A stretch of DNA of 64,000 bases, from positions 310,001 through 374,000 of the forward strand of contig CAWJTQ010000010.1 of assembly GCA_963845695.1 (NCBI GenBank), in the 5' to 3' direction. Under the pieces are notes generated by a model, which was given only the letters and a program-made list of their open reading frames with translations, did no database searches and was not told the origin of the DNA. Below are positions 29,236 through 37,436 of this stretch, piece after piece. Source of the DNA: CAWJTV01 sp963845695. Its GTDB lineage: Bacteria > Planctomycetota > Planctomycetia > Isosphaerales > Isosphaeraceae. Position 1 is the stretch's first letter; each line of letters opens with the position of its first letter. The position numbers and the translations under genes were made by a program.

Positions 29236-29853
29236 TCACGCGAACAGCCGGGTTAACCAGTCCAGCAACCCTTGCACGTGCGGGCCATCCGACTCAAAGT
29301 AGCGCTTCGTGATGGCCTGGCCGAAGGGTGTTCCCGGGTCATCCTGCCAGGAGAGCCACGTGTGAATCAACGCCTTCGTGAAGTGGGCCTCGATGAAACG
29401 CCGCTCTTCGACGGGAATCTCACCGACACATCGACTTGCCCGTTCGAAAAGAGCGTCACCCTCCGGCACGAGGTAGCTCAAGTAGTCTTCGAGCATACCC
29501 GGCAGCGTATTATCGGGCATGATCCAGACGCCGACTCGGGGCAAAGGGTCGTGATCGACGATCGTTCCGGTGGGATCAGGGCTATCGGGTATGCTCGTGT
29601 ATCCAGCCCGCTCCAAGGTCCCCCTAATCTGCCGCCAGCGCTCCTGGATATCGGCGTCCGCATCCACGACGACTCCGAAGCTCTCCAGGTCGGTGCCGGG
29701 CTTCAGGCGAACGGGAATCTGTTTGAGGATCTTCTCCACCCCGCCCTCGGCATGAACTTTGAATTTGGGCACGAAGGAATGCCGCTGGGCGATTGCGTAG
29801 ATGACATGCTCATCATCCGGGCCTTCGACGACGAGTAGGAGCCGATCGGCCAT
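29236..29853 (-). CDS. DUF3226 TOPRIM-type protein
   Basis: 205 residues. The TOPRIM signature is present: LLLVVEGPDDE with Glu10, and FGVVVDADAD with Asp64 and Asp66. These acidic residues bind Mg2+ in nucleases and primases of this fold. The rest is helical (MLEDYLSYLVPEGDALFERA, FIEAHFTKALIHTWLSW). The start ATG overlaps the TGA of the AAA ATPase gene (TGATG), so the two are translationally coupled. An ATPase plus TOPRIM pair resembles OLD-type nucleases split in two, and the PARIS defence system (AriA/AriB). That comparison is inference; DUF3226 itself has no established function known to me. Confidence 0.82.
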   Translation of the reverse strand: MADRLLLVVEGPDDEHVIYAIAQRHSFVPKFKVHAEGGVEKILKQIPVRLKPGTDLESFGVVVDADADIQERWRQIRGTLERAGYTSIPDSPDPTGTIVDHDPLPRVGVWIMPDNTLPGMLEDYLSYLVPEGDALFERASRCVGEIPVEERRFIEAHFTKALIHTWLSWQDDPGTPFGQAITKRYFESDGPHVQGLLDWLTRLFA

Positions 29854-31048
29854 CAGCGGACCTCAATCTCACCTTCGACCGCGATCTCGAGCTCACGCTC
29901 ATCGAACTCGCCGACCAAAGTCCGGTCGCCCTTGCGGGCAAGCCGCACGAGAACCCCTTCCTCCTCGCTCTCGCGAGCGGCCTCCTCGAACGCCTTGATG
30001 CAGTCGTAGCTGTGGGTCGTCGCGAAAACTTGGACATTCAGGCGAGTCGCCATCTCGAACACCAACCGCCAGAGATCGGGCTGGACGGAGTAATGAATGC
30101 CGTTTTCGATCTCATCGACGAGCAGCAATCCGTCCTTGGCATGGACAAGAGCCAGTGCGATGCCAAAGAGGCGATTCACGCCGTCGCCCAAGACACGAAG
30201 TGGGATCGGCTCCTCGAAATACCGACTTTCGCGAAGGGAACCCTGCTTGCTGCTTCCTGCACTGCACCAATCCCTTTGATGCGTCCTCCGGGGCCTTTCG
30301 TCGCCACACGCTCGATCTCAGGCGAGATGATGCGCAAAGCCTCAATGACGTCTTTCTCAAAGGAGGAGAGAGAAACTGCGTCCCAGAGCTGAATAACAAC
30401 ATCCCTACTTAGGCCGTCAGGCCCTAAAGCGTGGAACGGGACATCCCGAATTGGCATATTGAGGCTGTCAGCATTTGGAGATGGCGTATTTCCATTGTCG
30501 GGAACTGAGGGCAGTCTCTCGGAAGTCGTCATATTCGCTAGAATCGCCCTGGTTGCGGGTCCAACGCGAAATAAGAGCGACTGAAAGCTTGCATACGATC
30601 CAGGAATAACCTCCCGAACAATATCTTTTTCAGGTCCAATACTATGAATTATAGGTGCTAATGGTGCATAATTCACGTGCAAGATAATCCTAAGAGTCTC
30701 GTTTTGTGAGTCGATAGGTCCGATTGTGATCGCACTTTCCTCTTCCGGGGATGCTTTGCGGTCGAAGAACAAACTATGGACAGGTAAGAACGGGATATGG
30801 CTGCGGCTCCACTCATCGAGTTCGGCAGCGAGCACTTCATTTCGGATTGAGAAGATTTCCAGAAGATCTGCCAAGGAACCTGGCTTCGCGAACAATCGCA
30901 AAGCTTCCAGTATGGTCGATTTGCCGACGTTATTCTTGCCAACGATGAGGTTCACCCGCCCCAGGTGTCCGATCCGCAGCTCGCGGAAGCACCGGAATCG
31001 TTGAATCTCCAGCGAATTGAGGATCAGGTCTTTTGGCATGATCGGCAT
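29853..31048 (-). CDS. AAA-family (OLD/AriA-like) ATPase, frameshifted
   Basis: Likely start ATG 31039 or 31048. The ABC/SMC-type head has FRCFRELRIGHLGRVNLIV, then Walker A GKNNVGKST, in the usual place about 40 residues in. The frame breaks near 30190-30230. The second part carries DGVNRLFGIALALVHAKDGL, Walker B LLLVDEIENGIHY and the H-loop FATTHSYDCIKAFEE. Joined length is close to 395 residues. The centre of the gene (30400-30900) is far AT-richer than its surroundings (22 G+C in the 60 bases from 30601), which suggests transfer from another genome. It is coupled to the DUF3226 TOPRIM gene. It would act as an ATP-driven sensor or clamp for the nuclease partner, by analogy with OLD and PARIS. 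Confidence 0.8.
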
Positions 31049-31193
31049 CTCCCTCCGCGTCTATTCTACCGATCGGCGTCAGTTCTTCCCAGATCCGATG
31101 CAAACGACAGTCACGAACCGAAATTGCCGCCTTGGCTCGATACGCGTCATCTGCGACAATGGAACCGATCGACGATTCCGCCAGGAGGCTGCT

Positions 31194-31753
31194 ATGTCCA
31201 CCGCAATCGCTGCCCCCCGATTCTCATGTCCGCCGAGGAATACGGCCGGCGTCCCGATCCAGGTCATCCCGAGGAACTCGTCCGAGGAAGGATCGTACCC
31301 TTGCCCCAGCCAGACGTCATGGCCAGATCTGCACTCAGTGCGATCTGTCTACTTGGGCGCTTCCTCGAAGACCATGACCTCGGCCATGTCCTGAGCAACG
31401 ACGCGGGCGTGATCACCGAGCGAGACCCCGACACGGTTCGAGGCGCGGACGTCGCCTTCTACAGCTATGCACGGCTGCCCAAGGGGCCGCTGCCGCAGGA
31501 CTATGGTCCGGAAGTGCCCGAGCTGGTCGTCGAGGTCCGGTCGCCGAGCGACCGCTGGCCGAAGGTCCTGGCCAAGGTCGCCGAGTACCTCGAGGCCGGT
31601 GTGCGGATCGTGATCGTGCTGGACGACGAGTCGCGGACGGCGGTCCTCTACTTCGCCGATCGAGCGTCGGTCACCCTCAAGGTTGACGACGAACTCACCG
31701 TCCCCGAGATCCTCCCTGGCTTCGCCGTCGCGGTGCGGCGGTTCTTCGAATGA
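31194..31753 (+). CDS. Second Uma2-family protein, frameshifted at a C run
   Basis: AGGAGG at 31183-31188 places the start at ATG 31194 (MSTAIAAP...). The C run at about 31210-31216 is one base short or long: with one more C the frame reads AAPPILMSAEEYGRRPDPGH and continues to 31753, about 186 residues. Uma2 features are HPEELVRGRIVPLP, DTVRGADVAFYSYARLP, VPELVVEVRSPSDRW and KVAEYLEAGVRIVIVLDD, with PD-(D/E)XK-type acids. It is divergent from the AAA/TOPRIM operon. Role unknown, as for the family. Confidence 0.8.
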
Positions 31754-31768
31754 TCAAGCTGGTCTCGC

Positions 31769-32719
31769 TCAACTCCCCTCCGGCGTCTTGACGCGAAACT
31801 CGCGCAGGCCGAAGGTCAACGCGCCGAGGACCGTGAACACCGCAGAAACCGCCAGGAGCACGATCAGGCAGGTCGCGGCCGAGGGGGCCGTTGAGAGGTC
31901 GATCGACCAGTTGACGCCGGGCATGTCGAGCCATCGCACGGCCAGCACCCGGATGTAATACATCACTGTCACTTCCCGGACGACGAAGTCGATGTTCGCG
32001 AAGACCTCCTCGAAGAGGACGACGTAGATCGCGCCGAAGACGAGTGTCCGCCGCACCCAGAGGCTCATCCAACCGAAGATCGACAGGTAGGCGGACAGGC
32101 TCAGGGCCAGCAGGGCGGCGATGATCGGGGCACGCTCCGTCAGCACTGGTTTCATCAGGCCTTCCTCGCCCCAGTAGACCGTCACGAGCGTCGCGATCGT
32201 GAAGATCACGGCCCGCATCGCCGTGACTGTGAACGTGCCCAGGAGCTTGGCCAGGTAAATCGCCCACCGCGGGATCGGTCGGATCAGGAAATAGGTCAGC
32301 GTCTGCTCCTCGATGTCGTCCTGGACCATGCCCGAGGCGAACAGGAGGGCCGAGATCGGCACCAGCGCCGAGAAGATCAGGCCGAAGATCAGGTCGCCCT
32401 CGACGGACCCGGGCCGATAGACCATCTGGAACCGTCGGGTCACCGCCGCGATGACGATCGGCAGAGAGAAGAGCAGGGCGATGATCAGCAGGCGAATCCC
32501 TCGGCTCTGTCGCGCGGCCGTGATCCGCACGACCGTCAGGATCGCCGAGAGGCTGAGTCGGCGCGAGAGCTCGATCGGGACGGTCTCGTTCGGGAGTTGA
32601 GACTCCCTTTCCGAACTTGTGCCGGGGATGAGCTCACGGAGCTCTGCGACGGCCAGTTCCGGCGCCGGTTCCGGCCGTGGCTCGGGATGAGGTGAGGACG
32701 TCGGCGCGATCGTCGTCAT
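31769..32719 (-). CDS. ABC-2-type permease
   Basis: 316 residues. After a charged, Pro-rich ~70-residue N-terminal tail come about six membrane spans, among them LLIIALLFSLPIVIAAV, LIFGLIFSALVPISALLFAS, AVIFTIATLVTVYWG and VLLAVSAVFTVLGALTFGL. MVQDDIEEQTLTYFLIRPI and PRWAIYLAKLLG are typical of ABC-2 permeases. The start overlaps the stop of the ATPase gene (ATGA). It would be the membrane half of an exporter; the substrate is unknown. It is the last of four same-strand ABC genes. Confidence 0.85.
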   Translation of the reverse strand: MTTIAPTSSPHPEPRPEPAPELAVAELRELIPGTSSERESQLPNETVPIELSRRLSLSAILTVVRITAARQSRGIRLLIIALLFSLPIVIAAVTRRFQMVYRPGSVEGDLIFGLIFSALVPISALLFASGMVQDDIEEQTLTYFLIRPIPRWAIYLAKLLGTFTVTAMRAVIFTIATLVTVYWGEEGLMKPVLTERAPIIAALLALSLSAYLSIFGWMSLWVRRTLVFGAIYVVLFEEVFANIDFVVREVTVMYYIRVLAVRWLDMPGVNWSIDLSTAPSAATCLIVLLAVSAVFTVLGALTFGLREFRVKTPEGS

Positions 32720-33660
32720 GGATTCACCAGGTACTTGAAGACGGCTTCCAGGTTGTCGTCGTCGGAATACACTTCCTCGATCGGCGTGTCGGCCTCCAGC
32801 GCCAGGTGGACCAATCGCCCATAAAACTGGTCCGGCAGCCGGGTCTCCACCACGATCGCCCCGTCGTCCCGCTTCAGCTCGATTCCCACGACATCATCGC
32901 AGCGCACCAGCTTGGCGGCCAGTGCCCGGACGCCGGGCGACTTGAGCACGATCCGGTGAGGATGCTTGTCGATCAGGTCGCGGATCTGGCGCACATCCCC
33001 CACGGCGACCAGCCGGCCTCGGTTTAGCAGGACGAACGACCGCGTGAGCGCCTGGATCTCGTAGAAAACATGGCTGGCGACCAGCACGGTGCGGCCCTGG
33101 CGACCCCAGTCAAGGATCAGGTCCATCAACTCGCGCCGGGCGACCGGGTCGGTGCCCGTCAGCGGCTCGTCGAGGAACAGGACCAGCGGGTCGTGTACCA
33201 GCGCCTGGGCCAGCTTGATTCGCTGCCGCATCCCCTTCGAATACCCGCGGATCGGCCGGCCAGCGTGCTCCGTCATCCGCACCAGCTCCAGCGCCCGCCC
33301 AGCCGCCTCACGCGCCCCGCGCCGACCCAGGCCGCCCAGGAGCGCGCAGGCGGTCAAGAACTCCCGCCCCGACATCCATTCGAAGAACGCATCCTGCTCC
33401 GGGCAGAGACCGACATGGCGGTTCAGTCCCGGATGGTTCCATGGCCGATGACCCAGGACCTGGACTTCACCCTGGCTGGGACGGAGCTGGCCGGTCGCCA
33501 GTTGTAACAGCGTGCTCTTCCCCGAGCCGTTCGGACCCAAAAGACCCGTCACACCCGCCGGCACCCGGAGCGACAGGTTGTTCAACCCGATCACCTCGCC
33601 GTACCACTTCGAGACCGAGCGGAATTCGACGATCGGCGTGATGGATTCGGACACATTCAT
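32716..33660 (-). CDS. ABC transporter ATPase
   Basis: 314 residues. Walker A is LLGPNGSGKST, the signature YSKGMRQRIKLA, Walker B VLFLDEPLTGTDP and the H-loop VASHVFYEIQ. The C-terminal ~90 residues form the extra domain common in ABC-2 drug or lipid exporters. ATG 33660 (MNVSES) was chosen because upstream codons lie in a degenerate AT-rich spacer (33661-33798) that contains small repeats such as ATTCCAAAT / ATTCTGAATC. It powers the permease encoded just downstream. Confidence 0.88.
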   Translation of the reverse strand: MNVSESITPIVEFRSVSKWYGEVIGLNNLSLRVPAGVTGLLGPNGSGKSTLLQLATGQLRPSQGEVQVLGHRPWNHPGLNRHVGLCPEQDAFFEWMSGREFLTACALLGGLGRRGAREAAGRALELVRMTEHAGRPIRGYSKGMRQRIKLAQALVHDPLVLFLDEPLTGTDPVARRELMDLILDWGRQGRTVLVASHVFYEIQALTRSFVLLNRGRLVAVGDVRQIRDLIDKHPHRIVLKSPGVRALAAKLVRCDDVVGIELKRDDGAIVVETRLPDQFYGRLVHLALEADTPIEEVYSDDDNLEAVFKYLVNP

Positions 33661-33798
33661 ATTGAATTCCAAATGCAAGATTACGGATTCCAAATTCCGG
33701 ATTCACGTCCGCGTTTGTCAAGTTCTTCGGTCACCCGTCACAGGCTGCCGACATCCGATTCTGAATCTGGAATCTGGAATCGCATCCCGAATCACCGC

Positions 33799-34896
33799 TC
33801 ATCTCAGGCGATCGAGGCTGCGGATGCGCGTCATGAGGATCCCGATGGAGGCCGCCGCCAGAGCCATGAGGACCCCGGCCGACCATTGCCAGGGGTAGGT
33901 GGCCGGCGCGATTGGCGGCCTTGGTCTCTCTGGCGCGGCGAGCGTATCGGCCTCGTCGTCCGAGAAGGGAGCGAATGGCGGTGGTGGCCCTCCGCGAAAC
34001 CGGGGCCCACGTCGCGGTCCAAACGGGCCCATGCGGAGGGTCTCGCCGGCGCGGCGACCGCTCTCGAAGACGTCCGTGATCTTGTCCCAGGCCGTCTCGG
34101 CGTCGAACAGGGCATCGCGGACCCGGCGCAGGTTGTTGGTATAGGAAACCAGAGGACACCACTCGGCCTTCACCGTGGCGTCGAGCACCCCGGCGGTGAT
34201 GTTACTAACGATCCAGAACGCCATCCACATCGCGCCGACGTATCGCGAATTCCGCGAGAGCGACGAAAGAGCCAGCATCAACAGGCCCGCCGAAGCGACA
34301 ACGATGAGGCCGAAGGCCATCGAGGCCAGCAGGAGTCGGGCGGTGTCGCGGATCACGGTTGGATCGAGGCTGAACCCGTAACCGAGCGCAAACGCCAGCA
34401 ACGCCGGCACAATCGTCACCGCCGACAGGAACACGGCTATCACGCCGAGTTTCCCCAGGAAGTATTCGAACCGCCGCAACGGGCGCGAGAGGTAGAGCGG
34501 GATGGCGTTGAACCGTAGGTCCTGGCTGATCAGATCGGGCCCGACCAGTAGCACGAGGACCATCGAGAACGAGAGCTGGACGTCGAAGAACAGGCGGAAG
34601 GCCATGGTCCACAGTGGAGTGCGGTAGCCCCTCGGGCCGGCCTTGAGCGAGTCCGGGAGGCCCTGGATGAGGAAGAGGAACGGCGTGAACAGCCGGGACC
34701 CTTGTTCGAAGAGTCCCCAGAGAGCCACCACGCAGGTGAGCACCAGCGCGGGGCCTCCGGCGCCCAGCAGGATCCAGCGGACCCAACGGTTCTTGAGCTG
34801 GACGAGGACCCCATGTCGGGTGATCGGCATCCATCGCCGGGCCTGGCCCGAGAGCGTGCCGTGCCAGTGCTGGTATCCCTGGTCGAAGATCGGCAT
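33799..34896 (-). CDS. ABC-2-type permease
   Basis: 365 residues. Several membrane spans are visible, such as WILLGAGGPALVLTCVVALW, VLVLLVGPDLI, LGVIAVFLSAVTIVPALLAF, LLLASMAFGLIVVASAGLLM and the last YPWQWSAGVLMALAAASIGIL. A long soluble loop before the last helix is rich in Arg, Pro and Gly. DLISQDLRFNAIPLYLSRPL is the permease signature segment. It overlaps the stop codon of the preceding ATPase gene. Substrate unknown. Confidence 0.85.
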   Translation of the reverse strand: MPIFDQGYQHWHGTLSGQARRWMPITRHGVLVQLKNRWVRWILLGAGGPALVLTCVVALWGLFEQGSRLFTPFLFLIQGLPDSLKAGPRGYRTPLWTMAFRLFFDVQLSFSMVLVLLVGPDLISQDLRFNAIPLYLSRPLRRFEYFLGKLGVIAVFLSAVTIVPALLAFALGYGFSLDPTVIRDTARLLLASMAFGLIVVASAGLLMLALSSLSRNSRYVGAMWMAFWIVSNITAGVLDATVKAEWCPLVSYTNNLRRVRDALFDAETAWDKITDVFESGRRAGETLRMGPFGPRRGPRFRGGPPPPFAPFSDDEADTLAAPERPRPPIAPATYPWQWSAGVLMALAAASIGILMTRIRSLDRLR

Positions 34897-35807
34897 CAGT
34901 GGTTTTCCGAGAGGGCGCCGAGGAAGACTTCTTCAAGAGTGCTCCGCCTGGGTCGGAGCAAGCGGATCTGTTCGCCGGCCTCGCGGGCGAGCTCCCAGAC
35001 GACGGCCGCCGCCGTCTCGGGCGGGAGCCACACCCGGAGGTGGTCGTCGACCGGCTCCACCGTGATGCCCCGCGCCGCGAGCTGCCCGGAGAAACGGACC
35101 GCATCGCCCTTGACGCGGAGCTCGAGCTGGAGGTTGTGAGCCTGCTTGAGGTCCGCGATCCGGCCCTGGGCCAGCAGGCGGCCGTTGCCCAGGACCATGA
35201 CGTACTCGCAGACCGACTCAACGTCGGGGAGCAGGTGTGAGGAGAATAGCAGACTCATCCCCTTGTTGCGCGACAGGTCCCTGGTCAGCTCCAGGACGTC
35301 ATCCCGACCGGCCGGGTCCATCCCGTTGGTCGGCTCGTCGAGGATCAGCAGCCGCGGGTCGTGCACGATCGCCGCGGCGATCTTGAACCGCTGCTTCATC
35401 CCGGTCGAATACGACTCGAGGCGGCGGTACCGCGCCTCGCCCAGGCCCACATAGTCGAGCACCTCATCGGCGCGCTGCAAGGCGTCCTTGCGGCTCATCC
35501 CGACCAGCTCTCCCGCGAAGGCGACCGCCGACACGCCGTTCATGCCCGGGAACAGGCATTCGTCCTCGGGCACGAACCCCGCGGCCTGGCGGATCGCCAG
35601 TCGCTCTGCGCGAATATCCATCCCCAGGACCTGCCCTTGCCCGGAATCGATCGCGATCAGGCCCAGGAGCGTCCGGATCATCGTCGTCTTGCCCGCGCCG
35701 TTGGGACCGAGCAGGCCGATCGCCCCCTCCGGCAACGCGACCGTCAGGCCGCGCAGTGCTGTAACTTTCCCGTAGGTCTTGGTCACATTCTCCAGATCAA
35801 TGAGCAT
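34896..35807 (-). CDS. ABC transporter ATPase
   Basis: 303 residues. Walker A LLGPNGAGKTT, signature YSTGMKQRFKIA, Walker B LLILDEPTNGMDP, H-loop SSHLLPDVESV. The start may be ATG 35807 or a TTG six bases earlier. This is the first gene of a four-gene set, ATPase-permease-ATPase-permease, with overlaps inside each pair and a 138-base spacer between pairs. The C-terminal domain (VKGDAVRFSGQLAARGITVE) is typical of exporters. Confidence 0.88.
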   Translation of the reverse strand: MLIDLENVTKTYGKVTALRGLTVALPEGAIGLLGPNGAGKTTMIRTLLGLIAIDSGQGQVLGMDIRAERLAIRQAAGFVPEDECLFPGMNGVSAVAFAGELVGMSRKDALQRADEVLDYVGLGEARYRRLESYSTGMKQRFKIAAAIVHDPRLLILDEPTNGMDPAGRDDVLELTRDLSRNKGMSLLFSSHLLPDVESVCEYVMVLGNGRLLAQGRIADLKQAHNLQLELRVKGDAVRFSGQLAARGITVEPVDDHLRVWLPPETAAAVVWELAREAGEQIRLLRPRRSTLEEVFLGALSENH

Positions 35808-36324
35808 CGTCAACCCCGAAAACGGTCGGCCTGGACCGGCTCTCTCTCAAGACTGGAGGATGCCCCGCGCAAACCCGGCTCAACTTCCGGGCACCCCCTT
35901 CTCCATTCGCGCAACCGTCCCGAATATTATTTGGCGCGGCCGCCTTCCACTGCAAGCGCGCCGTGTCGCGCCTCCAGCGACGGATTCGCAGAGGTCGCGT
36001 CCTCAATGCCACGTTTTTGCGACGAAATGCCGGACGACTCTGAGATGCTCGCGCTGCCCGTCCCACCTGACTCTTACCTCAGTCCGTTTTTTTCTCGAGC
36101 AGGGAGGTTTTCTTGTAACCTCGTCCCGGTCTGGAACCACATACACTGAGGGAGGCTTGCACACCGCGTGGACCGCGGTAGGAAGCCGAGGCCACCTCCG
36201 TACCCGACACCGTCGGGGGTCGTGACGTCTCGGCGGTTACCTCGGATCGATGAGCGGCCCTATCGGGGATCCGTGAAGCAGCGAATTCAACTCCGGGACA
36301 TTCCCGGACCGTCGTGGGGTGATC
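35808..36324. other. Divergent non-coding region
   Basis: About 500 bases between the minus-strand ABC operon and the plus-strand sigma remnant. No gene is supported. The ABC promoter should lie near 35830-35960. Nothing resembling the missing sigma region 2 could be found in any frame just before 36325. Confidence 0.4.
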
Positions 36325-36723
36325 ATGGAATCGTGGTTCGAGACCAGCCGGAGTGAGCAACAAGCCGCCATTCATGAAGAGCTCAACCGGTTGCCCAGGG
36401 TGTATCGTACGGTGATTATCCTCTGCGCTCTCGAAGGCCGACCGATTGAGCAAGCCGCGAGGGAATTGCGGTGGCCGGTCAGGAGCGTGGAGCGACGACT
36501 CTCCCGAGCGCTCGAGCACCTCCGTCTCCGCCTGCTCCGGCGTTTCTACGAGATTCCCGTGAGACTCTGGGATACCGACATCCTTCAGGACCTGGGGGCC
36601 GTCGTTCCCGAGAGTTTGGTAGAATCCACCATTGCGGCCGCGACCTGCGGCCTCGACCCTTCAACCGGTTCGAGGTCGGACGTGCGGAACCGCAATCTCC
36701 CGGGAGCGTCGCTCTCGCACTGA
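36325..36723 (+). pseudogene. ECF sigma factor remnant (region 4 only)
   Basis: About 132 residues. The recognisable part is sigma region 4: LNRLPRVYRTVIILCALEGR, IEQAARELRWPVRSVERRLS, RALEHLRLRLLRR. A planctomycete-type C-terminal extension follows (VVPESLVESTIAAATCGL). Region 2, needed to bind core polymerase and the -10 element, is absent, and the ATG at 36325 begins only ten residues before region 4. It could be a 3' remnant of a deleted gene or, less likely, a small DNA-binding protein in its own right. A complete sigma gene begins about 115 bases downstream. Confidence 0.65.
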
Positions 36724-36838
36724 CCACTTGTGACCGGATGCCGCTGCGTTCCGACAAGCGGCAGAGTGGATCACGGTCCTGCGAGGGAGAGGACGCACCC
36801 GGCCCGCGGGGATCGGAAGCCATCCAGAAAGGCGTGTT

Positions 36839-37432
36839 ATGTCCGTCGATGAATCAGGGCCAGGCCAATCGGGCAGCATTCAGGAACTGCTCACCCGGAT
36901 CAAGGACGGCGACGATGGAGCCGCACGCGACTTGCTGATCCGCTACGAGTCCAAGGTTCGCCTCGTCGTCCGCCGCCAGTTGCCCCGGCTGTTGCGGTCA
37001 CGATTCGATTCGCTCGACTTCCTCCAAAGCGTATGGGGAAGCTTTTTCCACAAGATCCGGACGGGGCCAAACGACCTGAACGATGAGCAGAACCTGATCG
37101 CGTTCCTGGCGTGGGCCGCGAGGAATAAAGTCATCGATGAGTACCGCCGCGCCGCGACCCAGAAGCAGGATATCAACCGGGAGGAACGGCTCGAGATCCA
37201 GGGGGACAAGGAGGCACGCCTTGCAGCGGGCGATACACCGAGCCAACTGGCTCAGGCCCACGAGACTTATGATCGCCTGCGCGAGCTGCTGCCGGAAGAC
37301 CGACGGGTCATCCTGGATCTCAAGGCCGCCGGATACTCGTGCCGGGAGATCGGTGACCGGCTGAGCATGAGCGAGCGCACGGTGCAACGCGTCCTGGAAG
37401 ACCTCAGGGATCGTGCCCGGCTGGGAGACTGA
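36839..37432 (+). CDS. ECF sigma factor of planctomycete kinase operon
   Basis: 197 residues; ATG 36839 follows AAAGG. Region 2 is ARDLLIRYESKVRLVVRRQL ... FDSLDFLQSVWGSFFHKI, and region 4 is LPEDRRVILDLKAAGYSCRE ... SMSERTVQRVLEDLRDR. This matches the planctomycete ECF group encoded beside Ser/Thr kinases. The kinase gene starts four bases after the stop codon, so one message carries both. The kinase probably controls this sigma factor by phosphorylation; the operon supports this, the mechanism is inference. Confidence 0.9.
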   Translation: MSVDESGPGQSGSIQELLTRIKDGDDGAARDLLIRYESKVRLVVRRQLPRLLRSRFDSLDFLQSVWGSFFHKIRTGPNDLNDEQNLIAFLAWAARNKVIDEYRRAATQKQDINREERLEIQGDKEARLAAGDTPSQLAQAHETYDRLRELLPEDRRVILDLKAAGYSCREIGDRLSMSERTVQRVLEDLRDRARLGD

Positions 37433-37436
37433 TGCG

